A stretch of DNA of 64,000 bases, taken from contig OZ038487.1 in the NCBI GenBank assembly GCA_964036315.1, positions 55,383,909 to 55,447,908 on the forward strand, written 5' to 3'. Shown here one piece after another: positions 1 to 10,514 of the stretch. The notes under the pieces are model-generated. The model was given only the letters and a program-made list of their open reading frames with translations, searched no databases and had not been told where the DNA came from. Position 1 is the first letter of the stretch; every line of letters begins with the position of its first letter. The position numbers and the translations under genes are program-made. Origin of the DNA: Acanthosepion esculentum. Its lineage: Eukaryota > Mollusca > Cephalopoda > Sepiida > Sepiidae.

Positions 1-228
1 ATCACCCTGGTGTCAGTTTAAACTGATACCATTTTTTTTCATATATCTAAACTATAATTATAAATTACAAATTTGAAAAGAAAAATCTCATTGAAATATG
101 TTGAAAAATTTCAAACTTCTGATCTGAAATATAGAAAATATAAACTTTAAGCAAAATGATCACTATATAAAAAAAGAAGGCATCAATTTAACATATATGC
201 CTCTTGTATCAGTTTAAACTGACACGTT

Positions 229-259
<31 letters not shown>

Positions 260-800
260 ACCAATTTTGTAAAGTCAAAATTTAACTGAAATATGTTTGA
301 AAATTTCCAAGATTTTATCTGAAATAAAAAATACAAACTTTAAACAAAATGGCCACAATATATGGAAAAAAAGGAATCAATTTAATCCATATCCTTCTAA
401 TGCAAATTTAAACTAATGCCTTCTTTTTCTATATATCTAAAGCTTTAATTATAAACTATAATTTTTTAAGTAAAAGTTTCACTGAAATATGTTGGAAAAT
501 TTCCAAGTTTTCATCTGAAATATAAAACTTAGAACTTTAAGCCAAATGGTCACAATATATGTAAAAAGAAGGAATCATTTTAAGCCATATCATTCCTTTT
601 CCAGATATTGAAACTATAATAATAACTATAAAAATTTTGAAATATATACATTTTGAAAAGTAAAAGTTTCACTGAAATATGTTGGAAAATATCCAAATTT
701 TCATGTGAAATCAAAAACACACAAATTTAAGAAAAAGGAGTCACAATATATGTGAAAAAGTAGGTGTCAGTTTAAACTGATAGTAGGAGAAGATAAATTT
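1..800 (+). repeat. Satellite-like tandem repeat, ~195-bp unit, about 4 copies
   Basis: A unit containing CTGAAATATGTTGGAAAA recurs near 92, 287, 483 and 673, so spacing is 190-196 bp. Each unit also carries a version of 'tcagtttaaactgata', 'atatatctaaactataatt' and 'gcaaaatggtcacaatatatg'. Copies are diverged from one another. A (TA)n tract interrupts the second unit at 235-260. The array is open at the left edge of the window, so its true size is unknown. No coding potential is visible. Confidence 0.8.
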
Positions 801-1313
801 CTAAATCCCAAGCCAAAATTTCTTACAAGATATTTGTATATTTCATAATCATAAACAGCAAATATCTGCTGACCATTGATGTCAGAAAATATTAATAACA
901 TCTTTCATTCAAGATGTGCACTCCTTCCTTAATCAGCCAGTTAGTGTTTCCAACCATGCTACATTAAATCATATTGCAACCTTACTCAATTCAACATCTC
1001 CAGGTGATAGTCGTAATCACAATAGCATTTGCAATCAATTGATATGTTTTTCATACAGCCTATGTATTATTGTGCTTACATAATACCTCCTTTATGGCCA
1101 CTGTCACAGCCGTTGCCACTTTCACTGGTGCACACGGAACCACCAGATGTCTTTGACTGTATGGCCACTGCCCTTGTATGAGTCATATGCTTTCTGTTTT
1201 CTTTGATAATGCCGTGCTATGCTGTTTGCTGTAAACGTTTGATGTTCGGCGCAATGCGCTTGAGTAAATTGCATTTGGCGTGGGAAGTTTACACATGGTG
1301 CAGTGGGCAGCAA
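801..1313. other. No recognised gene; exon-like segment on the minus strand
   Basis: Nothing in 800-1120 resembles a known family. On the minus strand an open frame runs through 1183-1420 after a pyrimidine tract and a CAG. It is Cys-containing (CINC, then CTMC), but I cannot assign it. Part of it is repeated in inverted orientation at 2680-2836, so it is more likely repeat-derived than a host exon. Confidence 0.35.
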
Positions 1314-1462
1314 GAATGCGCTGAGAGACGCCTTTGGTAGCCAATGGTTTGCAGTTTATACACTCTTGATTGTCAAAGCCAATCTGTTGTGCAGAAAAAA
1401 TGCAATCAGAAGGAAGAGTGCAAAAAGTGAAGGGAAAAGAAGAGAGAAAAAATTTAAAAAAT
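1314..1462 (-). repeat. Left arm of inverted repeat around the AT minisatellite
   Basis: The reverse complement of this segment aligns with 2680-2836 over about 150 bp. Both arms include a pyrimidine tract, 'ctgcacaacagattggctt' and 'accattggctaccaaag'. In the minus-strand reading the pyrimidine tract followed by CAG looks like a 3' splice site. The two arms flank a 1.2-kb (TA)n-rich core. Confidence 0.75.
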
Positions 1463-1542
1463 AAACAAAAAGATTTATCATTTCTTTTTCTCGGTATATA
1501 TGTGTGTGTATGTGCACATATGACTGAAAATACATGTAATGT

Positions 1543-1544
<2 letters not shown>

Positions 1545-1580
<36 letters not shown>

Positions 1581-1617
1581 TATAAAATAGCATATATATA
1601 AGTATATATATAAAAAA

Positions 1618-1655
<38 letters not shown>

Positions 1656-1723
1656 CATATAAATATATAAATAAAATAATATATATATATATATATATAT
1701 AGCATATAAATATATAAATAAAA

Positions 1724-1757
<34 letters not shown>

Positions 1758-1873
1758 CATATATATATATATATATATAGCATATAAATATATAAATAAA
1801 ATACTATATATATATATATATATATATAGCATATATATATATATATATATAGCATATAAATATATAAATAAAA

Positions 1874-1913
<40 letters not shown>

Positions 1914-1985
1914 CATATAAATATATAAATAAAATACTATATATATATATATATATATATATAGCATATAAATATATAAATAAAA

Positions 1986-2016
<31 letters not shown>

Positions 2017-2083
2017 GCATATAAATATATAAATAAAATACTATATATATATATATATATAGCATATAAATATATAAATAAAA

Positions 2084-2123
<40 letters not shown>

Positions 2124-2144
2124 CATATAAATATATAAATAAAA

Positions 2145-2182
<38 letters not shown>

Positions 2183-2203
2183 CATATAAATATATAAATA
2201 AAA

Positions 2204-2249
<46 letters not shown>

Positions 2250-2284
2250 CCCTATATATATGTATATATATAAATAAAATACCC

Positions 2285-2345
<61 letters not shown>

Positions 2346-2349
2346 TACC

Positions 2350-2388
<39 letters not shown>

Positions 2389-2475
2389 ATAAATAAAATA
2401 CCATATATATATAAATAAATATAAATAAAATACCATATATATATATATATATATAAATATATATATATATAATAG
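1545..2475. repeat. Compound (TA)n minisatellite with a 28-bp punctuation motif
   Basis: Runs of (TA)n of variable length alternate about 15 times with a constant segment reading 'gcatataaatatataaat' then 'aaaatacta'. The later part (2240-2460) changes to 'aaaataccctatatat' and 'aaaataccatatat' variants. Long open frames on the minus strand here encode only Ile-Tyr repeats and are not genes. Confidence 0.92.
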
Positions 2476-2589
2476 AGAGATCTGGTGGTAATAAAACAGT
2501 GCTCAATGTTTAATAACAGAGCTAAAATTTCTGAGTATACTAATAATAAATATACATTTTGTTCCTCACCATTTAGTGCAACTCTGGGT

Positions 2590-2662
2590 TTTATGCATGT
2601 GGCAATCATCAGTTGTACCAAATGGTGTGGAGTACAATATATACTTATTGTTATCAATGTAT
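2590..2662 (+). repeat. Short dispersed repeat, copy 1
   Basis: About 65 bp starting 'catgtggcaatcatcagttg' is repeated nearly identically at 3988-4052, including the following 'accaaatggtgtgga' and 'acttattgttat'. Both copies lie close to (TA)n tracts. The family is not identified. Confidence 0.7.
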
Positions 2663-2679
2663 CTTTTATTATCTTTTTA

Positions 2680-2836
2680 CTTATTTTTTAAATATTCTCT
2701 CTCTTTTTTTTCCCCTTCACTTTTTGCACTCTTATTTCTGATTGCATTTTTTTCTGCACAACAGATTGGCTTCGACAATCAAGAATGTATAAACTGAAAA
2801 CCATTGGCTACCAAAGATGTCACTCAGCACATTTTC
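2680..2836 (+). repeat. Right arm of inverted repeat around the AT minisatellite
   Basis: This is the partner of 1314-1462 in opposite orientation. It has the same pyrimidine tract, CAG, and following sequence, but an in-frame stop early in the exon-like part. The copy is therefore degenerate. Confidence 0.75.
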
Positions 2837-2847
2837 ATGCATATCAG

Positions 2848-3300
2848 AATCTGCAGCATGGATTATGCTCTGGGTATGATGATTAACTACATCTGGCAGC
2901 AAGGCTTTTGATCATGACATTTTGAGGAGCGTGGCCCCACTTCTTAATTTCTGTTATTCCCAAGTCTATCCTGACTCAGGGTGGTAGCACAAGTTAGGGT
3001 CCGAGCTATGAGCAAATAGTTAACCTCCAAAGAAAAGCAAAACACTATAAAATATAAAAATGGGTTTTTTGGTAAAAATACCAGCAATACATTAAAAAAA
3101 ATATTACCAGCAATATATTCAACTTGACAAAAACCCTCTTTACAAAATTTCATCAATGAAAACTGACCTTAATACTGATTTCTTACAAAGCATACATATT
3201 CTATTCATATGAACCTATTCTAAAAATCTTGCTGGCATTAAATAACTCATTGAGGTTGATATACAACTAAAACAAAAAAGCCAAACCAAACCAAATCTGG
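2848..3300 (+). mobile_element. R1 retroposon copy (diverged)
   Basis: It begins with 'gggtatgatgattaactaca', a decayed version of the R1 5' repeat unit. It continues with 'ttttgaggagc', 'cagggtggtagcac' and 'gggtccgagctatg', then the 3' 'taccagcaatacatt' repeats and 'cattaaataactcattgagg'. It ends with a CAAACC-rich tail near 3295. Other copies lie at 10603, 15427, 21640, 34530 and 43747. No protein is encoded. Confidence 0.75.
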
Positions 3301-3384
3301 CATGGATTGAGAACTAATTGTTTTAAAATTTAAATATTAATATTTTTAACCAACTGTTAAGAAAGTGAACCAGTTCATTTACCT

Positions 3385-3416
<32 letters not shown>

Positions 3417-3715
3417 GGACCAAGTAAATGGTTAAGAAATAACAAAATCCAGAGTGCCAGATATATCATATATTAAACATTAAGTACAGCAGAAGAGTAT
3501 TACACAACTAGTGAGTGGGTGTCAGTTGACCAGTGTTCAATCTTCTTGGCTGTTCCCCAAGGCTTCTCTACTACTAATCTTATAGTAGGCAGAAGAGTCC
3601 AACAAAGACTCTTTGGAGGGAGACACCACAACATATATATGTATATATACACACACATAAAGTTGTTTAAATACAAAAAACAAATAGATTAAATATATAT
3701 ATTACCACACACATT
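3301..3715. other. No recognised feature apart from a short (TA)n
   Basis: A (TA)n tract lies at 3385-3408. The rest, including 'ttgttgggaccaagtaaatg', matches nothing else I can identify in the window. Confidence 0.6.
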
Positions 3716-3870
3716 GGGGACCTCAAGGTGGTGTAATGGTTAGCAAGTTTGTCTCGCTAGAACAATTACGACTGAGTAGTAAATTCGATCTTTACTGGGT
3801 GCCCCCTGCATTTAGCCATGTCCCACATCTAAGCTACGCTTGGAAAATCACTATATTACCACACACAAAT
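3716..3870 (+). mobile_element. SINE-B, tRNA-like SINE copy
   Basis: A tRNA-like 5' part 'ggtggtgtaatggttagcaa' suggests a pol III A box. About 45 bp downstream, 'aaattcgatc' is B-box-like. It is followed by a tRNA-unrelated body with 'ccacatctaagctacgct' and 'ggaaaatcac'. Copies or parts recur at 30885-30995, 36000-36145 and 60690-60752, with the 3' 'taagctatgcttagaaaatc' the most conserved portion. Confidence 0.7.
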
Positions 3871-3987
3871 GTAAGCAAATATACAAACGCATACATATCT
3901 AAGTTAAAAATATTTAAAGAAATGTATACATATAGACGCATATCAATAAATTTTACAGCAATCAGATTTTAATGTGTGCCTGATGAT

Positions 3988-4117
3988 TGCATGTGGCAAT
4001 CATCAGTTGTACCAAATGGTGTGGAATACAATGTATACTTATTGTTATTAGTGTATGTATGTATATATATATATGATTATAAATGCTGCCACCATTATTC
4101 ATGGCATTGGTAAACTA

Positions 4118-4172
<55 letters not shown>
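3988..4172 (+). repeat. Dispersed repeat copy 2 and (TA)n tract
   Basis: 3988-4052 repeats 2590-2662. A (TA)n tract occupies 4120-4172 and abuts the left end of the following transposon, consistent with TA target choice by a Tc1/mariner element. Confidence 0.75.
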
Positions 4173-4176
<4 letters not shown>

Positions 4177-4295
4177 AGGTGTAACAGCATAATTGTCCAT
4201 CCCACAAAATATTCAATATCTAAAAGACCACTAAACTAATTGAGTTTCTTTTTTTCAGGTTTTCAGATAAGACAGATAGCCATCTTGATGCCATT

Positions 4296-4597
4296 TGTTG
4301 TAAGAATCATTGAAAAACCCTTTGAGTTATTCAGCCAGAAAGAGAGCAGGTTAAAATTGTTTTTGTGTCAGACCCACTGTCTTCCCAACTGACAACATGT
4401 TGTAAGAATCACTGAAAAACCCTTTGAGTTATTCAGCCAGAAAGAGAGCAGGTTAAAATTGTTTTTGTGTCAGACCCACTGTCTTCCCAACTGACAACAT
4501 GTTGTAAGAATCACTGAAAAACCCTTTGATTTATTCAGCCAGAAAGAGTAGGTTAAAATTGTTTTTGTGTCAAACCCACTGTCTTCCCAACTGACCA
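4296..4597 (+). repeat. Internal tandem triplication, ~102-bp unit
   Basis: The unit starting 'tgttgtaagaatcactgaaa' occurs at 4296, 4399 and 4500 and is nearly identical between copies. The third copy carries a small deletion ('agaaagagta' for 'agaaagagagca'). It lies between the left terminal repeat and the transposase remnant. Confidence 0.88.
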
Positions 4598-4990
4598 ATG
4601 GTGAGAGGAAAAAGATCATTCAGACCTTCAGTGTTGTTACAAACATTCATACTCTGGCTTCCATCTTCAAAGACCATTCAAGAACCATCAAGACAACGAT
4701 GAATAATTTTAAAAAAAGAGGGAACAGCCGAGAGGAAAACTGGATCAGGAGGTCACAACAGGAAAAGGGATCATCATTTCAACTTAGAGCTAAAGAGATC
4801 ATTTAGAAAAGATCCAACTCAATCCATATAATGTTTGGTACATGAGAGAGGAGTTTCAGCTATGTCCAAAGAGCAGTGAAAAAAAACTTGAAAATAAAAT
4901 TGTACCTGAAACTTTGAGGCACCTTGTTACTCCAGGACAAAAAGTTAGAAGGTTAGAGAGGGCAAAGATCATCTTGAATAATTTGTAAAA
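4567..4990 (+). pseudogene. Tc1/mariner transposase N-terminal remnant
   Basis: An 80-residue open frame contains 'LASIFKDHSRTIKTTMNNFK' followed by a KRG. This resembles the helix-turn-helix and linker of Tc1-type transposases (the usual IAS-FK--RSTIKTTI-NFKKRG pattern). A frame continues after the stop with 'RKDPTQSI' and later 'TPGQKVRRLERAKIILNNL', resembling the second DNA-binding helix region. No DDE catalytic motifs follow. It is interrupted by stops and probably truncated by the (TA)n expansion at 5003. Confidence 0.7.
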
Positions 4991-4999
4991 TTATTCTGG

Positions 5000-5054
<55 letters not shown>

Positions 5055-5344
5055 CTTTATTTCAATCCTTCATGAGCTTCTGATCCTTAGCTATGATTAA
5101 TTAATGATGAACATGTCATTTTCGTTTATGATCGATTTAATCACGATTCTTCTGTTAAGCTTGGAGAGTAATTATATGTTCTTATTTCTCAAAGTAGAGT
5201 CCAATAGTCTTATAAAAACCTCAGAGAATTCTGGTAAGCTATCTTTAATCATTTCTATGATACAATGGTTCAAAGCTTAATCTAACAAATGGACAATCTT
5301 TCTTTTACATGATTTGGACAATTTTGCTGTTACACGTGGTGTAT

Positions 5345-5754
5345 ATATAACTTAAAGAAAAAGAAAAACTGTTGATGGAACCAACAGGCAACTTGCCAAA
5401 ACTTAAAACTCTTATCCAGATACAGGGTTGAATAAAAACAACAATACTAAAAAAGAAAGAGAAAAGTGGCCTCAAGGCAAACTTACCTACTCAGTAAAGT
5501 GCTCAAAGTCTGGACTGCCTATTCCAAGCAATAAACGCTTATCAGTGTTAAATCCTATGGAAGGATGGCTTTAGTCATAGCCAGAGTTTCATGCTCATGC
5601 AATCTTCAGACAGTGTGTGTGTGTGTGTATTTTTCATGACCTTTGAGGCCAGAAAACAATTTACTGTATTTTCGTAATGTTGTATACTAAATGATAGAGC
5701 ATCTTAAGCATAATGACACTGAAAAAAAGCCAATTTCACTTTTCAGCTCTTTTC
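5345..5754. other. No recognised feature; short (GT)n
   Basis: A (GT) run lies at 5613-5628. Nothing else here matches a gene or repeat that I can identify. Confidence 0.5.
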
Positions 5755-6660
5755 TTGAGTTACAAAGGATTTTTTTTTTTTTAATAAAAGTGATTTTTAT
5801 TATTACATAAAGTACAAAACATCAGATTATTGATTTAGTAATTAGTGTTTTTGCCTTTGGCTTGAATAATTGAATTTGATATAGCATGGAATGGAAATAG
5901 GGTTAGATTTTCTTATTGCAAATATTTTCCCATTCTTCTTGGCAGTAATCCCAATGTTCTTCAAGATTTGTCATTTTCATTGGAGCACTTTGTTCTTCAG
6001 TTCCCACCACAATAGTTCAATTATATTGAGATCAGAATTTTGTGTTGGTCGGGTCTTCCAAAAGTTGAACATCTTTATCCACAAGAAAGCTTTTTGTTGG
6101 TGATATGTGGCAAGGAGCCCTGTCATATATATATACATTCTCCATAATCTAGCAGGTTAAACTAATGCAAAATAATACAGTTTATGCTGTTCCAGTTTCC
6201 ATCAAATTTTACCAATTTTCTTCTACCATTACTTTTGATGCAACCATACACCAAAATCTACTGTTTTTGTAGTGTATCTTGCATTGTTTCTTTCTCACCC
6301 CAATAGCCTTCTAATAGATTCACTTGCATTAGAATGCAACTGTTTTGCATTTGTCAATAAAAATTACGTTTTTCCACTTTCCTGCATCCTATGTTAGATG
6401 TTCTTTTAACCACTTCATTCTTCTATTCCAGTGTTTTTTGGTTAATGATGTTTTTCTTTGCCACTATACACCATTTAAAGTTGTTTTTTTTAGTAATATT
6501 CTGCATACTTTATAAATTAAAACCTCACTTTTAAAACTTCATTCACTCCTCACTTGACTGCCTGTTAACTTTGGTTTGCCTACCAAGACTCTCACAATGT
6601 TTCTTTCATCTTTCTTACCATGATTTTAGTGCAAAGACAAATTAATATTCAACAACAATG
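5755..6660 (-). pseudogene. Tc1-like transposase relic (DD34E type)
   Basis: Read on the minus strand, fragments appear in the expected order. 'KPKLTGSQVRSE' and 'KTSLTKKHWNRRMKWLKEHL' come first, then 'WKNVIFIDKCKT' (first Asp), 'DFGVWLHQK', 'YDRAPCHISPTKSFL' (second Asp) and 'SDLNIIELLWWELK' (Glu, the SPDLNPIE-LW motif). Several frameshifts and stops separate them. An oligo-T run at 5770 with AATAAA on the minus strand marks the 3' side. Inverted termini are not clear. The DNA-binding half is duplicated in fragment form at 9905-10117. Confidence 0.82.
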
Positions 6661-7199
6661 ACATGCCAAGGCACCTTACACTCATATTAATAAGATGGAA
6701 CAATTCCTACTTAGAAATTTGCATATTATCATCATTTTATCATCTCAGATCTTTCATTTGCCCAATAGTTTGCATGACCTTTTTTCATCTTAAAGTTGCT
6801 TAAAGTAGGGTATCTTCTGTTACATGATACCTACAAAAAGGGAATAACTTATTTTTTAATTCTCAAAGTCCACAGACTCAACTGATAAAAGCATACTGCA
6901 ATAAACAATTTTAACTTCTTAAAATAAAAGTGCATAATCATTTTATCTAATTTTCCCAAAACTTTTGAACACAAATGCATATGTAAAACATAAAATAACA
7001 GTTAAGAAAAATTTATTTTTTACATCAATATGTGTTTTGATGAATTTATTTTTTTTAGAATTGCTTATATATATATATATATATATATGAAGAAGGTAAC
7101 TGCAGCTACAATTTTTCAATCAGATATGTATGCTTGTGTTATGAAACCATAAATTTCATGTTTTTATTGTACAAGAAAAATCATCTGAGAATAAGAGAC
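6661..7199. other. No recognised feature; (TA)n at 7066-7089
   Basis: AT-rich sequence without visible relation to other repeats in the window. Confidence 0.5.
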
Positions 7200-7920
7200 A
7201 AATTACAAAGAAAAAAGACTAAAAAAAACACCAAAGCAACAAAATTGTAAACCAAAAAGAACTGAAGATGAAGAAAAATAACATGAAAGGAAAAAAAAAG
7301 AAAAGAAAGAAAGAATGAAGGAAAGTAGAAACATTTGAAAACGAAACAACTAAGATGGACAAAAGAGAAGGCAAGAAAAAGTTAAAAAGAAGCTTACAGG
7401 TGCATAATGGAAAGGCATCCTGAAAAGTATTATAAAGTTTTATGGAACACATCAAGTGTAGTATAACATCTGTATGTATTGTGCTTAGCATGGACATAGA
7501 AACAGATGATAAAGGATGAAGAAAGGCGAGGACTATAAAAAAAATAAAAGATCTTGAAGAAAAGAAATGAAAGAAGTTTATAAAGTAAGAGTAACTGAAA
7601 AATAATGGAAAGAAGATGAAGAGAAGAAAAAACTGAAGAAAGGAAAACATGAAAAAAGAAATGACAAATAAAAATTATCTTAACAAAAAAGCGTGAATAA
7701 AAGAAAGACATTATAAAGGATTAATAAAGATAATAAAAAAATATGCATACATCAGATAAGGAAAACGTTAAAAAGTAAAGAAAATGGAAAGACTGATTCT
7801 GAAAGACAAAAAAATAGTAATTCAAAAAGAAAAAAAAACCTTTAATAAAACAAAGTAGAAAGAAATTAAAGTAGATGAAGAAAGAAAACAACATATCTTG
7901 GAGTGTGTGCATAGTATGTA
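7200..7920 (+). repeat. Purine-rich strand-asymmetric tract
   Basis: Over about 700 bp the plus strand is dominated by A and G, with repeated aagaaa, gaaaag and gatgaag motifs and few pyrimidine runs. The minus-strand open frames rich in Phe and Ser are a by-product. Similar tracts occur at 31260-31880, 38815-39045 and 63260-64000. Confidence 0.75.
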
Positions 7921-8549
7921 AATGTTCTTGGATTACATCCAGGTGCATTGGATCTTACATTGTCAAATTCCAAGGACTGGAATATTCATTCTTCTTTTCA
8001 TGAATACGGCACGTTTGGCTCAAATTATGGATTACATTGGCCACACAGGGCCGCATTGTGTTCCATCTTCATGTTTTTCAGGCACAATTACATGAAAGGA
8101 AAATTTTTACCAAAAAAGTCAAAAATATTCTTTTGGCATATTTTTAGCACACTGTTCCTGGAGACAAATAAATCCAGCCAAGTGGTACAAGTTTTCTGAT
8201 TCTTGGAGAGACGAGAGAAGGTTGAGTGAATGATGTATTGCGATTGGTAGTTAATGTTTGTTCACAGATAAAATAAAATATAAAAAAAAGAAGCTATTAC
8301 ATTTTTCTTTTTCGATCTGACTTCATTTAATGAACAGATGAACATTTGCACATTTCCAACTAACATCAATGAAGGACTATTATTTATTTTATTTGTATGT
8401 TTACTGGTGATGTAGATTTTACAAGCACTCAAATTATAAGTAAGCATCATTAAAAATAACATCTAGTTTTGTTATACTTTTAGTGTTAAAATATCTGTTT
8501 AAATTTTCAATATCAAGCAAATGAATGCAAGCACAATCCCTGTACATTG
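7921..8549. other. No recognised feature
   Basis: Contains short open frames on both strands, but none resembles a known family and base composition does not suggest coding sequence. Confidence 0.45.
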
Positions 8550-8985
8550 ATATCACTGTAACTGGTTCCTCATTTTCCATGTGCTATGACACTTCAAGAC
8601 ATGGGTGATCACTACTCTCCACAACTTCCTATTTTCATGGCACTTAGCAATTCTTTTCTTTTTACTATCTCTTTCATTCACTGTTCTGCCATCCATTTCC
8701 ACAAGATTTTTAGATAAGTTGTTCACTGTTTCTCTCTGCTCACTTGCTTTCAATATGTCCTGTGTGTGTCAAATTCTCTTTCCATATTATGTGTCCTAGA
8801 AATTTAAACTCTTTCTGATTCTAATTATAAGTGTTCTTCTTGGTTCCATTTTCTTTGAAACTTTCTCATTGCTCACATGCTTCAACCATGGTATTCTCAG
8901 CATCCTTCTGCAGAACCAGATCTCTATTGCCTCAAGTTTCCTCTTCATCTAACCAAAAAGACTTTCCCAAAACATTCTGATGTTT
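8550..8985 (-). mobile_element. LINE-a 3' fragment
   Basis: Minus-strand fragments 'KLEAIEIWFCRRMLRIPWLK', 'HVSNEKV' and 'FLGHII' are followed by 'ENRKLWRVVITHVLKCH'. They match, in the same order, the C-terminal region of the non-LTR reverse transcriptase seen at 9130 and 41660. Frames are broken. The copy is 5'-truncated and faces the next copy head to head. The retrotransposon clade cannot be settled from this region. Confidence 0.75.
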
Positions 8986-9129
8986 AATCATTTGCGTTAC
9001 ATTTTGTGGAAGTGGTTCAAGCTGAGAATTTTTCAGCATCCTTCATACAGCTGTAGATCATAGTTATTAGCTAAATTCTATCTGAAATTTTCACTCTATA
9101 AAGTGTGAGTTATATATTTATTATTTACT

Positions 9130-9770
9130 TCTGAATTAAGAAATTTAAATACCTGGGAATTGTTCTAACAGAGGATGAAAAGTGTGACACTGAGATCAGA
9201 AGATGTATTGGGATAGCCAAAGATGCATTCCAAAACCAAAGCAGAGTATTAAGAGATAGAAAATTTTCATTAGAAACAAAGAAAAGAATACTGAACTGTT
9301 ATGTGATATCTTCCCTCCTGTATAGCAGCGAATGCTGGACAATCTCCTCAAAGTTGAAGAAGAGACTTGAAGCAACAGAAATGTGGTTCTACAGAAAGAT
9401 GCTGAGGATACCATGAGCCAAACGTGTGAGCAACAACAAGGTTTTGGAGAGAATGAAAACAAAAAGGAAACTTATACTTAACACCAGGAAGAGACAGTTG
9501 AGGTTTTTGGGGCATGTAATGAGGAAGGAATGCTTGGAAAACCTGATACTCATGAGCCAAATTGCAAGACAGATGAAAGTAATATGTAATATACTTGATG
9601 AGTTTGAATAAATAAATGGCAAAACAGGGTTTGGGAGAAATAACAAAAAGACAAAACTTATTAAAAGCTACAAGGGGTAGGAAGATGTGGTTGGCCATGA
9701 TTGTCTACATCATGAAGGGACATGGCACATAAAAGAAGACTGAATTAAGTGCATTGACAAGGATTATATT
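9130..9770 (+). pseudogene. LINE-a reverse transcriptase C-terminal relic
   Basis: Translation gives 'KFKYLGIVLTEDEKCDTEIR', 'RKFSLETKKRILNCYVISS', 'LLYSSECWTIS', 'EMWFYRKMLRIP' and then 'QLRFLGHVMRKE'. This is the thumb and C-terminal part of a LINE ORF2 reverse transcriptase common in mollusc genomes. Stop codons interrupt it (TGA after MLRIP). The catalytic palm is absent, so the copy is 5'-truncated. It is followed by an AT-rich tail. Confidence 0.85.
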
Positions 9771-9904
9771 TAAAAATATTTTTTTTTAATAAATTCTTCT
9801 TAACTCATAATACTAAACACTAATGTCTGTGTGTCCATATGCCCATATCATTATTTTTTAATATAATAAAATTCTTCTTAAATACTTCAGGAGGAAATGT
9901 TTTT

Positions 9905-10117
9905 TGATTAATGATGTTTTCCTTTGCCACTATACACCATTTAAAGTTATTTTTTTTAGTAATATTCTGCATATATTATAAATTAAAACCTCACTTTTAT
10001 AACTACATGCACTCCTCACTTGACTGGCTGTTAACTTTGGTTTGCCTACCAAGACTCTCATAATGTTTCTTTCATCTTTCTTACCGTGATTTTAGTGCAA
10101 AGACAATATTCAACAAC
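9905..10117 (-). pseudogene. Tc1-like transposase N-terminal fragment
   Basis: Closely similar to 6430-6650 in the same orientation, with 'KPKLTASQVRSA' and 'WQRKTSLIK' in translation. Only the DNA-binding half survives. It ends abruptly at the 31-bp array. Confidence 0.8.
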
Positions 10118-10120
10118 ATA

Positions 10121-10368
10121 TGTGCCATCTATTGAATTCTACAATTCCATGTGTGCCATCTATTGAATTCTACAATTCCATGTGTGCCATCTATTGAATT
10201 CTACAATTCCATGTGTGCCATCTATTGAATTCTACAATTCCATGTGTGCCATCTATTGAATTCTACAATTCCATATGTGCCATCTATTAAATTCTACAAT
10301 TCCATGTGTGCCATCTATTGAATTCTACAATTCCATGTGTGCCATCTATTGAATTCTACAATTGGTTT
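10121..10368 (+). repeat. 31-bp tandem array, 8 copies
   Basis: The unit 'tgtgccatctattgaattct' plus 'acaattccatg' repeats every 31 bp from 10121 to about 10360, with near-perfect identity. A C-to-T change at 10276 ('catatgtgcc') and one 'attaaattc' variant are the main differences. A lone first half of the unit recurs at 11929. Confidence 0.95.
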
Positions 10369-10514
10369 CCAACTTACAATCCCTGGCTTGGAAAAATAAT
10401 AATTTCCTTCTCTGACATATCAGTCAGTTATGTGCCATGTGTGATACACACTTAGGTGATTATGTATCTTTCGATACATGACTGACAAGGCAGATTTTTC
10501 CCACAGTAGGTTGC

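Larger units (their letters stand above)
4174..5344 (+). mobile_element. Tc1/mariner-superfamily element with both terminal inverted repeats
   Basis: The left end 'ccaggtgtaacagcataatt' is mirrored at 5313-5342 by the reverse complement of 'ccacgtgtaacagcaaaatt'; both continue into 'gtcca'. TA lies outside each end. The element is about 1.17 kb. It holds a degenerate transposase N-terminus (4567-4990), a ~102-bp tandem triplication (4296-4597) and an internal (TA)n tract at 5003-5050. The catalytic domain is not recognisable, so it is non-autonomous. Confidence 0.75.

Noticed and set aside
1356..2657. Long minus-strand open frame of more than 400 codons
   Set aside because: It is a translation of (TA)n with punctuation motifs, consisting of Ile-Tyr repeats; there is no protein signal.
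7200..7720. Membrane-protein-like minus-strand open frames rich in Phe and Ser
   Set aside because: They result from the purine-rich plus strand (TTT and TCT codons on the opposite strand); no conserved pattern.
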